In this document: one piece after another, positions 48,783-60,780 of the stretch
Layout of the letters: each line of letters begins with the position of its first letter
Numbering within the stretch: the first letter of the stretch is position 1
Source: Thuidium tamariscinum
Lineage: Eukaryota > Streptophyta > Bryopsida > Hypnales > Thuidiaceae
Length of the DNA: 64,000 nt
Assembly (NCBI GenBank): GCA_947034885.2
Contig: OX344752.2
Coordinates: forward strand, 1,674,001-1,738,000
Reading direction: 5' to 3'
The notes under the pieces: generated by a model
Told to the model about the DNA's origin: nothing
Seen by the model: the letters and a program-made list of their open reading frames with translations, nothing else
Databases searched by the model: none
Position numbers and translations under genes: made by a program

Positions 48783-49136
48783 CAACCTTTTTCACATTTG
48801 GGTGTTAAGAATAGAATTTAAAGGGTAATTTTCCTTTAGATAATGATACTTCATATAAAATAATAATTTGATCATATCTGTTTTAACCCAAATTTTGTTG
48901 ACACCAAGATTTTCTGCCTTGGGGCATTTAGAGGTTAGACGGAGACAACATCAAAATTCTCCGGCTCATGTACCACTAATTAGACTAATACTAGAACATG
49001 ACATGGACGAACTCATAGCCGTAGGATCAGGAAATGATCGAACGGTGGGAGAACCTCAAGGACTTGGTTCTTAGGACTAAGTTAGTAGGCTTTCTGACGA
49101 CACTCCTCTTCACGAGCGTCATTCCCCGCTCCAGCG
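48783..49136 (+). promoter_or_regulatory. RPL5 upstream region (promoter and 5' leader, inferred)
   Basis: The 350 bp between the TTAA element and the RPL5 ATG must hold the promoter, unless it reaches into the element. Composition shifts from AT-rich to mixed near 48950. No TATA box was recognised, which is usual for plant ribosomal protein genes. Confidence 0.4.
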
Positions 49137-52100
49137 ATGGTGCGATTCCGAAACCCTAATTTCCATGTCCGTTCTCTCGACTCATGAATGTTACGAAATT
49201 CCATATTTTTACGAAATTTAAACGAATTTTGGTTTCTGTGATTACGTTCAGGCGTTCATCAAGCCGAACAAGACGAAGGCCTACTTCAAGAGGTTTCAGG
49301 TCAAGTACAAACGCCGCAGAGGTGAGATTTGGACTCTGTCTCTGAGCATTGTGGGAGTTTGCATCTCTTTTCGGTGATGCTCTTTTGTAGAAGAATGCAA
49401 GTACGGATTTTGCGCTGCTGGTAAATTTTGGGTTTTGAGTATTGCTTGTGCGACGATGCAGCTGGAAAGACCGACTACCGTGCCAGGATCCGCTTGACTA
49501 CTCAAGACAAGAACAAGTACAATACTCCCAAGTATCGCTTCGTCGTGAGATTTGTATCCTTTTTATGATGAGAGAGCTGGCAATTGAAGCTGGCATTTTT
49601 GGTTAATTATCTTTGCTTTTCTGATGGTTTTAGGGCTTTCTAATTGCGCAACTGCCTCACTCTTTACCCAGTTTTGCGAGCATGTGGATGGCTCCGATGG
49701 TAGCAGGGGTTTTGTGTGAGTTGCCACACCTAAAGCTACAGTTAATGCGCTGAGTATTATTATTAGGCTGACCCAATTTTCATTGATTCTTGTTGGCAAT
49801 TGCAAGAGGATTCCATTGCACCAAGTATGCTTTATTTGGATACAGTATGCAGTAGTTATAAGGTTCCAAAATTTTATTTATAGATGAACATGAAACCAAC
49901 GGGAGTTCTAATGAGTAGGTGGTGTGTTCATTCTCAAAATCAATATGGATCCATTGTGCAAGACTGTAGCGTGTCGCATTTAAATACGTGTCACAATTTA
50001 GTACCTCGATTACGTTTAATGGTTTGCCTGATCAAATCCATTTTTTCCTACTGGCTTCTCCTTAAGTCGTCTCCCTCTAGACCAACAAGGATATTGTGGC
50101 CCAAATCTCCTACGCCACTCTTGCTGGGGACATTGTTCTTTCCTCTGCCTATGCTCATGAGCTTCCTCGGTATGGGTTGAAGGGTGGCCTCACGAACTGT
50201 GCTGCAGGTACGGGTTTAGGGTTTAGAGTTGCTCAATCGCCTTGGACTTATTTTACGTGCATTGCAATATTGATCACAACCTAGTCAGTCGTTTTTGGAT
50301 TCTGACGACGTGACTCTTTCGTAATGCAGCTTACTGCACTGGTCTTCTGTTGGCTCGTCGTCACTTGAAGAACTTTGGCCTTGATCAGGAGTACATCGGC
50401 AATGAAATGGTGTGTAGTCCGACTATGCCTGAGCTCAGCTACTTCATTATTTAGGTTCTGCTGTGCATTACTTGTTTCTATGAGAAGTCTAGAAGGCTGC
50501 CAGTCCATTTAATAGACACCCTCGACTTTGGTTGAGGAATTTAGAACAAAGTATCTGCAGTTTTATCCTGGGTGTTCACAAATAAGCGCTTCCTTGGGTT
50601 GGATCACTGATCTTGAGCAGAATTGTCAGTTCTGACGTACTTGATCAATGATTGTAATGCCAGGCTACCGGTGAGGACTTTAATATTGAAGCCGGTGATG
50701 AGAAAAGGCCATTCAGGGCTTTGTTGGACGTCGGTCTCGTTAGGACCACTACTGGCAACAGGGTGTTTGGTGCTTTGAAGGTGATTTTATGTACACCTTC
50801 GTGGGTGCAATAATTCAGTACCACGGAGTACCTTTGGACTAGTTCATGCTGAATAGCTAACTGACGGTACTAATGTTTTCATTTAGCTGTAAAGTGTTTT
50901 TGTTTTTGTGTTTAACATAGTGGCGGTAATCAGGGTGCTCTTGATGGAGGTTTGGACATTCCTCACAGCGAGAAGAGGTTCCCGGGCTTCAACAAGGAGG
51001 ATAAGTCTTTGAATGTTGAAACTCATCGCAAGTACATTCTCGGCGGCCACGTTGCCGACTACATGAGGGTGAGGGACTTTGACTGATTGAGGTTTGGGAG
51101 TTTCTGATTGAGTTTCTGATTGAATTTTCTAATTGCCTGTTATTGTCAATCATTGAATATTCATAATTTTACTTAATTATTCTGTTTGGTCCATTTAGTA
51201 TATGATACATTACATTGTAGGGTTAATGATAATTTGAGCACCATGTACAATTGTACCTATTGATGCATATGATTGGGACTACAGGCAAGTTAACTACACC
51301 GAGTTGCAACCCTACTGTAAAACTATCCCTTACAGATTATTGCATAAAATGTTCGTCTTCAACGCTAAACATGAGGACCTAAGGTCGATTTTGGAAACGC
51401 TTATAATTAACACTGTGAAAGTTCATAGTTTATTCGTATGGTGTCCAAAAAATACATAGGAAGAGAATCTAGAGTCTCTTTTCAATTGCGAACAAGACTC
51501 ATGACTAACAAAGATTGTATAATAACAGGCACCATGGTCAGATGCTCACTTGGATGCTTTTAGCTGTGGTTTACCTCAGTGGTTTTGGAATCCCAAGTTG
51601 TCCAGTTGTTGATTGATTATTCACTCAGGAGCTTATTGATGGAACCAGAGTGCACTTTTTGACTAAAAAAATTTATTGCTCTTAGACCACTAATTTGGTG
51701 GCACATGAAATCATATGTAGCACTAAATAGAAAAAATCCGTGAAGCTTCTATCTACCTTATGGCATAAATATTTTCTTACTTTGAATCTGTTACTTGTCC
51801 GAACGGTTCTGTGGGGGACATGCAGCTTCTGAAAGGAGAGGAACCGGAGAAGTACCAATCCCACTTCAGCGCTTTCATTAAGGCAGGTGTTGAGGCTGAG
51901 GATCTTGCCGATATGTACACGAAAGTGCACGCTGCCATTCGTGCCGAACCAGTTATTCAGAAGACTGAGAAAAAGGCCCCTGCCGAGCCAAAGAGGTAAG
52001 ATAGTACAGAGTAATTGATGTAGAATTTTAATTATTTATTGTTTGGAGATGATGTGCTGTTCGATAGATGATTGTTATTGCTTCTTCGTTGACCACCCTT

Positions 52101-52218
52101 ATGACGAGTTTGTGTTCCTACTTTTATGTGCAGGTGGAAGATGAAGAAGTTGACTTATGAGGAGCGCCAGGCATCTTTAGTTCATCGCCTGAACGCTATC
52201 AACGAGGTTGAAGAGTAA
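49137..52218 (+). CDS. RPL5: 60S ribosomal protein L5 (uL18), nine exons
   Basis: Coding exons: 49137-49139 (ATG only), 49252-49321, 49462-49553, 50081-50207, 50330-50409, 50664-50780, 50934-51068, 51826-51995, 52134-52218. All introns are GT-AG and the frame is kept throughout, giving 292 residues (family about 295-300). The product starts [20 protein letters not shown], then [20 protein letters not shown], and includes [53 protein letters not shown] and [13 protein letters not shown], all hallmarks of eukaryotic L5. The basic C-terminus [19 protein letters not shown] is also typical. L5 binds 5S rRNA with L11 and forms the central protuberance of the large cytosolic subunit. The gene looks intact and functional. 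Confidence 0.95.
49151..49159 (+). promoter_or_regulatory. telo-box in RPL5 intron 1
   Basis: AAACCCTAA stands 12 bp after the start codon, inside the first intron. Telo-boxes are known in promoters and first introns of plant ribosomal protein and translation genes, where they act with other elements in growing cells. Function here is inferred. Confidence 0.5.
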
Positions 52219-53161
52219 ATAGAAAGGGAGAAAGTTCCGATGTTTTCATTTTCTTTCACTTTCTACATCCAGATTTTTTGTCCTTCCAGACTTGGCACCG
52301 TTTTCAGCCTGAAAATCTGTGGCAGGAGTTTTTTTTGGAGGCTTATTATTTTTCCGTCACATTGACTTGAGTACATCCTGCTGAGACCTAAAGCATGGTA
52401 GAGCGTTTTTATGTAATATTTTCGGCCACTTGTGAACACGAAAATCAAAGAGACTATGTGTTCAGAAAGGTTGGGCACAATTTTCGAGTTTGCATTTTGC
52501 AGTAGGATTTACCACTTTTCTTTTTGAATAAGTAGATACGGATTCTTATTTGATATTCCTTAAAATGCAAATCCTCGTTGCTTCTTCTGCTATCAATTTG
52601 AAACTAGTATTCTCATCCAATTAACCAAATCTGCAGTGATTCTTCACATCGGTTCTTCAAGCTACGAGTGAACAACTGACTGGAGGAAAGAGTCCTGTCA
52701 CTGAATTCATTTGTCTGTATACAGACAACAGTGGTTCCTGCACCAAACAGGTTTGAAATTTTTTTGTGTTGTCTGTCCTGTTGTTGGGGATTGCAAGTCG
52801 GCAAGTGGTCAACGTCAAACCGTCCCCAAATCACTCAAGTTCTACGGTCCACATGAAGTGAATGTTCAGCGTGAGGCAGAAAATGCAAGAAAGTGTCTGA
52901 AACCTTGTATTGCATCCACGATTGCGGATATGACCATTTGAGTACCACTCTGAATCTCCGACCTGTCTGCCTGCAGGAAAAAAACCAATCCTTCACAAGG
53001 CAAAGTTCTTCATGTTTTAGGTTTTGAAAGGGGCTGGCATAGAAATTGGTGCCCTACTGTTTTGGGTTCTACAGTACAGAACTTGTGAAGTGGGTTCCTG
53101 GAAAAAGTAAAGTTCCTCAAATTAACCCTTATGGTAGAACCACCCAAAGTCCAGCTTTTAA
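52219..53161. other. RPL5 3' flank and intergenic DNA
   Basis: The RPL5 3' UTR probably covers the first 200-300 bp. The block 52600-53120 is less AT-rich but holds no recognisable gene. A partial TTAACCCTTATGG word at about 53122 resembles the end of a subfamily A element. Confidence 0.4.
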
Positions 53162-53783
53162 CCCTTGAATGATGGATTGGTGGTCATAGAAATCATGCAT
53201 TTTGTTACACTGTTCATGTCATGTCCCACCCCTAGTCTAGGGTGTTCAATTCCCTCATACTCCCTTCTTTTGTGAAGTACACCTAGTCCAAGATGTGACT
53301 AACACGTACAACTTGCACCAAGCAAGACAAACAAAGTTAGTCCCCAACTACACTTAGGAAATGCAAGTCCCTTAGCCTCCCCTACACTAGTCCAACTTGT
53401 GGAGTCTCACTTGACTTACCATGGGTCCTTGTGCTTTGGGCACTCCTATGTCACATGGCTTGGAAGGGTCCAAGCCACAAGTAGCTTTCAAGCTCACACC
53501 AAGTCACACTACCTTGGTATTATGCCTTGTGCCAAGGTTCAATTCCTATTGGGCTTGTGGGTTTGCCAGACCCACAACCCGCATCCAACCAAAGTCAACC
53601 CTTACACTCACTTATCATCTACTTTGAATAAGCCAAATATTTTCATTGGAAGTCAAAGTATTGTAGAAGATCTCCCCTTTCCACTATTAATATTGAAGAT
53701 GAATAATAGTTGTACTTTTGTTCTACAAAGAAATATTCTTTGCCATTCATTGGACACAAAACATCTTCCTTGATGTTTAAGGG
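53162..53783. mobile_element. TTAA-flanked MITE, subfamily A copy 4, interrupted by an insertion
   Basis: TTAA lies at 53158-53161 and 53784-53787; the ends are CCCTTGAATGATGG and GATGTTTAAGGG. Both flanks of the interior match the other copies (CATGCATTTTG on the left; CTACTTTGAA, TTGGAAGTCAAAGTA, GAAGATCT and TTCATTGGACAC on the right). Roughly 400 bp at 53218-53618 are absent from the other copies and are an insertion. Confidence 0.7.
53218..53618. mobile_element. Possible solo LTR nested in the subfamily A MITE
   Basis: The insertion begins with TGTCCCACCCC, a TG-start as in many plant LTRs, and is about 400 bp long, less AT-rich than its host and without protein-coding features. A CA end and a 5-bp target duplication could not be placed with certainty. 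It is a fossil without internal region; the family (Gypsy or Copia) is not assigned. It is younger than the MITE it interrupts. Confidence 0.35.
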
Positions 53784-53787
53784 TTAA

Positions 53788-55846
53788 GTGATTCTATACA
53801 TGTTTTGGAATAGTACAAGGCAATGTAAAATTTTTACTATATAGGAAAGATAGAAATCATAGAGATTGCCAAATTTTCATGATTTTTTTAAAATTCAAAT
53901 TACTGGCTATAAGTTTTGGAAGCCAAAAGTTTGTTAGAACATGTGACCAAAATATATAGTCTTCCAATTCTCATCATTCAAGAACTACTTTCCTGCTCAT
54001 TATTTTAGAATATGAATTATAAACTTGTAAGTCTCAATCCAAAAAAAGAATAAAAAACACATTCTAAACTTTGATTGGAAATTTATTCTAGCTTTCATTA
54101 GACATGATTGCACCTATAGGTTGGATATGGATCCTTGGTTGGCAATGGGTGGTTCTACTATAAATGACAATCACTTGCCTAAAAAACAAGTCAAATGGGG
54201 ACAAAAAATCTCCTTGAAGGAAGATGTGGATCTTGTTGCTTGGCTAAAGTTTGTATGGATATAGCATGCAAAAGTAAATAGTAATTTGACTTTGAAACCT
54301 AAATGTGGTCCTTGGTAAGCTAGGAGGTTGACACATTCCAATAAAGTACAAAAGATGCTTTTTATAAACTGAATTCTCTCAATAAGAAGCCCAAGGGGCT
54401 TGGCTTTGTTGTTTAAAGCTTAAATTTTGTACTACATAACCTTGTAACATTGTAGCAAATAACTATTAATTGATGGGTAATTTTATAAGGCCTATTGGAT
54501 GAAAAAAATAGTTTTCATCCAATTTTTTGTAGGTGTTTAGATACTACTTTTGAAAATGTTGAAAAAAATTGCTTCATTGTGGTATTTTTGACTTCTTTAT
54601 ATAAAAAGATGGTTGATCCACAGATCACCATGTAGAGTATTTTGACATCTTCTAGTTCCTTATTTTTGAAGTGAATTTGAATCATAAAAATGCTTTTGTA
54701 TTTGAGCTCTACCACTCAAATGAAGCTTATCCACCCGAAATCCTAATAAATTTTGAAAAATTCTTAAGAATAATTCAATAGTGCAGTTTGAAGTTTGGAC
54801 CTAGTATTACAAAGTGTTAATTTTCTAATTTTAAAATGATGTGGTGTTTTACATCATGATGTTCTATACAAATATGTATACATATGGAGAAACTTCAGAT
54901 TTTTCAAGCATATTTTGCATTTGATATAAATCATTTTTTACTTTTAATCCAAAAATTAGCAATTTTTTCAAAAGGTTTGAAAATTTTATGATTTACAGAA
55001 GACATGTAAATATATTTTGGAATTTAAAAAAAAACACAATCATATAATATTGCAAAATGGAAGCATTCAAAGAGATTTAAAGACTTTGAAGTTTAAAAAA
55101 AGTGGTCATAGGCCCATTTGATAATTTGATTTCCTATTTTCTTAAACCAATCATTGCTTCATTAGCTATCAATCTCTAAAGTCCCAAGTGTCTTTATAAA
55201 GGACATTTGAAAAGTTCAAGTAGCTTCTACTAATTTCAATTTTTGATGCAATTTTAAGGAAAAAATTATTGATATAATATCTTTTCCTAAGAATTCATAT
55301 GGTTTTTATTTCAATTAGTTTTCTAGAACAAAAGTTATATTACCTAAAGTTCAAAAAGTGGTTTGTTGGGTAGTGAAAAAACACAAAGAACTAAAATTAT
55401 TTCTTTTCATAAATTATATTTTATAATCTAATTATAAAATCAAAATATTTATCTACATTGAAAGATTTGATCATTATATGTATATTAGTGATGTAAAAGA
55501 ATGGAGTTTACATTTGGCAAAAAATCATTGCATCTCCTTGAAAAAATAATATATATATCAAGATGAATGAATTTCAATTCTACCTTAGAGCTATTAATAA
55601 CTTAGATTTTCATTGTAGATTTGTAACTTTAGTAGAAGTCTTTAGTAAATTTGTAGGCTTGTATTACTTCAGTAGAAAATAAAGATTTCTACTAAAGTAA
55701 TACAAGCCTACAAAGAGATCTTTAAAAAGAATAAGGTATTGTCCTTCTACATGTGCTTAAAGTGCACTACCTTTGTAGACATGTAGAGATTGTAATTTAT
55801 TTTTTCCGAGAATGCAAATGGTTGAGGAAAAGCATATTAAGACAAG
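53788..55846. other. Intergenic with one hairpin, AT-rich
   Basis: No gene recognised. The block 55200-55620 shows weak similarity to the interior of the TTAA element at 8424 (TTTCAATTCTACCTTAGAGC vs TTTCAATTCCATCTTAGAGC), so it may be a decayed copy. A hairpin lies at 55650-55714. Confidence 0.45.
55650..55714. repeat. Near-perfect 29-bp hairpin
   Basis: The left arm 55650-55678 (TTTGTAGGCTTGTATTACTT, then CAGTAGAAA) pairs with the right arm 55686-55714 with a single mismatch; the loop is 7 nt (ATAAAGA). The arms have no match to the MITE families in this window. Confidence 0.85.
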
Positions 55847-56604
55847 GAGTGATTGCACAAAATACTTGTACCATTTGTTGTGTTTTGTAATTACACTCAT
55901 GAATTTTCTCAGAGTTTTTAAAATTAGCAAATCAATTTTTTTTAATACTAAAAAATACGGTAAATGTGTGCACGTTTAAGGTGAAGGTAAAGCACCAAAG
56001 GAAATTCATTAAAAAATTCTCTAAGTAGGAAAATTCAAATAGTGCCAAATCTCACAAAAATAGATGTTTCAATGTTTTAATTAATAAAAAATATAAAAAT
56101 ACAATAAAATAAATCAAAAGTAATCATTTGTAGCAATTTGTTATAGATATGATAATTTTCCATAAAAACATTAAAAAAATACTATAATAATTTTTTACAT
56201 GTTTTAAAATGCATGCAAAAAGAGACTCCCTTTGAAGACTTTTGCACCACACAAAAGTAATTGTTTTTAGAATTCCTTCATAAAATACCTACAAGCCTAC
56301 TACAAAACCATCTTCTTTAAACTTTAGCTTCAAATTCATTCTTTTGGGTACAATTAATTAGTATTAAAATACCCTAAATTAGCAAGTACAAGATAAAATT
56401 AGAAACTATTTTGAAATAGTATTTTTTTTCAAATTCCAAAAATTTTCCAAAAAATTAGGTGAAGTATATACTAGTCATAATTGATAAGTACCTTGTCTAT
56501 GAATTTTGAATCATTTGGAGCTAGAATGAAAATTTTATGGCTTAAAAATGTCAGTAGTACACAATGTGTGAAAAATATAGTACAAGTGTTTGGTGCAATT
56601 ATTC
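55847..56604. mobile_element. MITE family F, isolated copy (about 758 bp)
   Basis: The left end GAGTGATTGCACAAAATACT and the inverse of the right end, GAATAATTGCACCAAACACT, are alike and match the family end GGGTGATTGC. The interior is collinear with the copy at 60059 (ACCTTTAAGATGAAG-type blocks, CACCACACAAAA, GAATTTTGAATCATTTGGAG). No clear duplication remains at this copy, which is the most diverged. Confidence 0.65.
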
Positions 56605-56608
56605 TTAG

Positions 56609-58801
56609 AAAAAACAAATTTGTCTACTTTAATAAAATTTTGAAGTATCTATGTTGTGCATATTTTTTAAAGATAAATTTTTCTAGGGTTGAATTTTCAC
56701 ATTGATTTTATGCTATTTTGAATGCTTTACAAAGTAACCATTTTATATTTCATTCAAGAAATCTTATTTCAAAAGTCATTGTACTCACAATACTAGATCA
56801 TTTCTTGCAAAAATTCCAAAATGCTACAAAAAAATGGCCAATCTTCTTTGCAACCATATAAATATGGGTAATTTGAGGAACACTACAAATTATTTAAAAA
56901 AAGGTTTACACCAAAATTTATGAATAATTTTTTTTTTTTTTTTGTAAAATTTCCCAAAAATAACAAAAATAATCAAAAAATACTACCATAACTTATTTTA
57001 ACAAGTTCATAGAATTGATGAAAATGAGACTTAATTTACCAAAAAATTTAGAATTTTTTTTGAAATGCCTAGAAATGAATGCATACCAAAGCTTGATTTA
57101 CATCTATGTGGAAGTGGGTAAATAACTTTGTAAGGATTTGTTTTTTGGGGCCATGAAATCATGTAATTTTTTATTTTTGTTGCAAAAAGAGCTTTGTATA
57201 AGAATTGGAGTATGTCAAATTTGCCAAAAAAATAAAAAGTACTTTGTAGAGGTTTAAGAGATGATTGATTTTGCGCAATTTTCAAACAACTCAATAAATT
57301 ATTTGCTATACAAAGGATTCATATTCATAGATGGTTGCAAGAAATCCTATTTAGTTTTTGTAGCATTTTGCCAAAGTTGTAGTTCTTTTACTCAATACTA
57401 AGAGTATTATGAAATAAAACAATCTCAACCATTGACATGAAAAATCAATGGCTAAAGTATTGTTGCAAGTACTATTTCTACTTGAAAGTACCAAAAGAGA
57501 ACAATGTAAAAAAAAAGATACAATGAGGAATAAATTAACAATAAATAGAAGTGATAAAGAAAAAAAATCCTAAAACTAATTAATTTTTAAGGATTTGATG
57601 GTCATCAAATTTCACTACAACAATGAAGTTGAACCATCTTCAATGTTGAAAAATGCGCACGCAAAAGAGCCCTATTTGCACAAACATAGAGGCTATAAAA
57701 CATTGTATCTTTAGATGCCTTTTTGTAGGCACATGTCCCCCTATTGTGCAAATATATTGTGAGAATTTCATCCCTAAATGATTAAATTTGGGGACTCCTA
57801 ATATAATAAAACCTCCTAAACTTCAAAGTGTGCCAATTAGCAAAATTAATTTTTAAATATAAAAAAATTATTTTAATTAAAAAAATTAAGGATGTACTTA
57901 CAAATTTACAATCAAATTAGCCATCTATAGATAGATGCAGTTGTAGTCATCATTGGAATTTGAGAGCTCAAGTGGCATTATCTTCTATAATAAATAGTGG
58001 ATAGGAAACTTTAGGCTAATCCTCCGATAGTGAAAGGAACATGTATGTAGACTCTAGATTGGCTTATGCTCAAATCTCCAAAACTACATGTATTTTAAAA
58101 GAAATGTAATTTTTTGCCACTAGTGACAAAAAGTACTGTCTTGCATCTTCAAAAGTATTGTGGGTAATACATGGATGACATTTCTAAAAATCTTTGTTGT
58201 TCATTCCAAAGTCTACTTCGATCTAAAGGACCATATATTTTCCAACATTTTTTTGACTAGATCCTATTTTTGTGCACTCTATATAATGTATACAATGTAC
58301 ACTCTATACAAATTAATAAAAAATGTACACTAAAGGTACTTCAAAATTTTATTGAAATTGAATCTAATGTAGTGGTCTAAAGCTTCCACTCAATCATGCT
58401 TTTATCCTCAAAAATTTCTTAAAGAGTGAAAATCAATTTATTATTTTGATTTTTTCCCCACCCCTCAATCTCAAATCAATTCTTCAACAAATTAAAAAAA
58501 AATTACAATCAACTTCTATAGAACAAATATTTGAAATTAAGAAGACTCAAAGTTTAATAATCTAATCACACAATTGAGGGAGTCTAAAAATTACTTTCTT
58601 TACTCTAAATACATATATCATGCAATCTACAAGGTTAAATTTAAGAAAATTCCATCTACACATTTTCTTAATCTCTTATGAGTCTCATACAAGATCCTAT
58701 GGTTTGGTATGCAAAATAGGTCATTTTAAAAAAGATTTGCTCTTTTCAATAGAAATGACAATTTTGAATGGTTTTTGATGAAAATAAGACCTTGGGGCTT
58801 G
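56609..58801. other. Intergenic, AT-rich; possible decayed TTAA-type end near 58800
   Basis: The block 58560-58800 resembles the right end of subfamily B (TCATGCAATCTACAAGGTTA, AGAAATGACAATTTTGAATG, ACCTTGGGGCTTGGGG), so a decayed copy is likely. The rest holds no recognised gene. Confidence 0.4.
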
Positions 58802-59247
58802 GGGTGATTGAAAGAAACATCGGTCAATTTTATTGCATTTTCATGATTTTTTGGGGAGTAATTTAAAATTAAAAATATAATTTAAAAAAATACAAAAATA
58901 TAACTAATGCATATACCTTTAAAGCAAAGGTAACCACCACAAAAATGTATTAAAAAATTGTCTAGGTAGGTGAACTAGAAAAGTACCAAATCTCAAGAAA
59001 ATACATACTTTTATGTTTTTATTAGGCAAAAAAAGGATTTTTAAAAAATAAAATAAAAATAGACCATTTACAAAAACCTAACAGAGATGGCCATTCACCA
59101 AAAAACTCACCAAAATCTCAAAATGTTAGCAAAAGAGGCTCATTTTGTGGACTTCTATACTACATAAAAATAATTATTTTAAGAATTTCTTTGGTCATTA
59201 GCTAAAAGAAGACCATCCTCTCAAATTTCAGCTCAAAATTTGTTTTT

Positions 59248-59986
59248 AGGTTGTTGCAAGAAACACTTACCGGTTTTATCTGAAAAATCAAAATGGCCTA
59301 TTTCCATGTGTCCTATGACTTTTGGAATAATTTTTTTTAAATAAAATAAAATATGGATAATTTGAACAGCAATGGGAATATTATGTCTCTTAAAATTCAG
59401 ACCTAAGAAAATTTACCTCTAAAAGTTATGCACAAAAAAGGACAATGGAAAATATAATGAAAATAGACACTTTTTTCTTTGATTTTTTAAAAATAGTAAA
59501 AAAATTCAAAAAATTCAAATAGAAAAACATATTTTTTTCTAATTTAAAGATGCTCGTCTTCAACAATTTTCATATTTGGGAAAAATAAATTGTATTCTCC
59601 ACACTTGTGCACAGGCATTGCTGCACTTTGAGTACATGTGGAAGTTGGATAGTATAATATTCTCAAAAAATATCTTTTGGACTTGTCTAATTTTAGTAGA
59701 GATACTTGTAAGACTATCTTCAAATCAAAATTTGCACTTTTGGATCAAAAATAGGACTAAATCCCCCCCAAAACGGCAAAGGTAGATATCCAATTAGAGG
59801 AAATTTAAAAATAGTAAAATAAATTTTTTTAAATTGAAAAAATTACATAACATGTAAAACTTTTTTGTGCACCTTCATTCCAAATTTCAAGTCAAGTGAA
59901 CAAAAGATGAAAAAGTTATGAACAAAAAACTATCTAGTGAAGATCACGGGGACAAAAGAAAGGACAAGTGTTTCTTGCAATCACCC
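59248..59986. mobile_element. MITE family F, inner copy 1 (739 bp)
   Basis: The left end AGGTTGTTGCAAGAAACACT and the inverse of the right end, GGGTGATTGCAAGAAACACT, match. The possible 4-bp duplication TTTT lies on both sides, but in T-rich DNA that is weak. Sequence before and after it belongs to the outer copy. Confidence 0.65.
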
Positions 59987-60058
59987 TTTTTTGGATGCTA
60001 AATAGTACTAAAAACCTCCAAATTAGCAAGTGTGACTCTTGGGTATGCAACTCTTGTA

Positions 60059-60780
60059 GGGTGAATTCACGAAACACTTATACTATTTGTTGCGTTTTGC
60101 TGATTTTCTTTGGGAGTACTTTAAAATTAGATAAATTATTTTTAAATTTAAAAAAAAATATGATTAATGTAAAAACCTTTAAGATGAAGAAAACCACTGA
60201 AGGAAATTTGTTAAAAAAATCTCTAAGTAAGAGAACTTGAGATTTGCCAAACCTCAAGAAAATACATATTTTGATGTTTTAATTAGTAAAAAATAGGAAT
60301 ATTTTTTAAAAAATAAAATAAAAATTGGCCATTTGCAAAAACTTTATGGAGATGGTTATTCATCAAAAATATCACCAAAATCATTTTTTACATGTTTCCA
60401 AAAAAACATAGAAGGAGGTCCACTTTATAGACTTGTACACCACACAAAAATAACTTTTTCAAAAATCCCTTCTGTAGAAAACTAGAAGTCTATTAGAAGA
60501 CCAATTCATCCAAATTTGAGCTCAAAATCATGAAAAAAAAGTACTCCTTAGTGACTAAAACCCCCTAAACTGCCAAATGTGACATTCAATCACTAGTACT
60601 ATTTTAATCTTCAAATATTTTTGAAAATTATGAAAAAATTACGTAAGGTGTATAATAGTCATCAGTACCTTCCCTATGAATTTCGAGTCATTTCAAGTCA
60701 AACACAAAAGTTATGGCCAAAAAACAGATCAGCACATGTTATGTGACAGAAAATAGTACAAGTGTTTTGTGAATTCACCC
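60059..60780. mobile_element. MITE family F, inner copy 2 (722 bp)
   Basis: The ends are GGGTGAATTCACGAAACACT and, inverted, GGGTGAATTCACAAAACACT, agreeing over about 30 bp. They are flanked by TGTA at 60055-60058 and 60781-60784. It is the best-kept copy of the family. No transposase. Four-bp duplications with GGG-starting ends do not fit Tc1, Harbinger or hAT; Sola is one possibility. Confidence 0.8.

Noticed and set aside
49560-49630. C/D snoRNA candidate in RPL5 intron 3 (ATGATGA then CTGA).
   Set aside because: Only about 55 nt separate the boxes, no terminal stem is visible and no rRNA-complementary guide could be recognised.
53480-53570. Possible tRNA or SINE promoter (B-box-like GGTTCAATTCC with an A-box-like word upstream).
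   Set aside because: A and B boxes do not fit tRNA folding and no poly-A tail or SINE end is seen; the segment fits an LTR-like insertion better.
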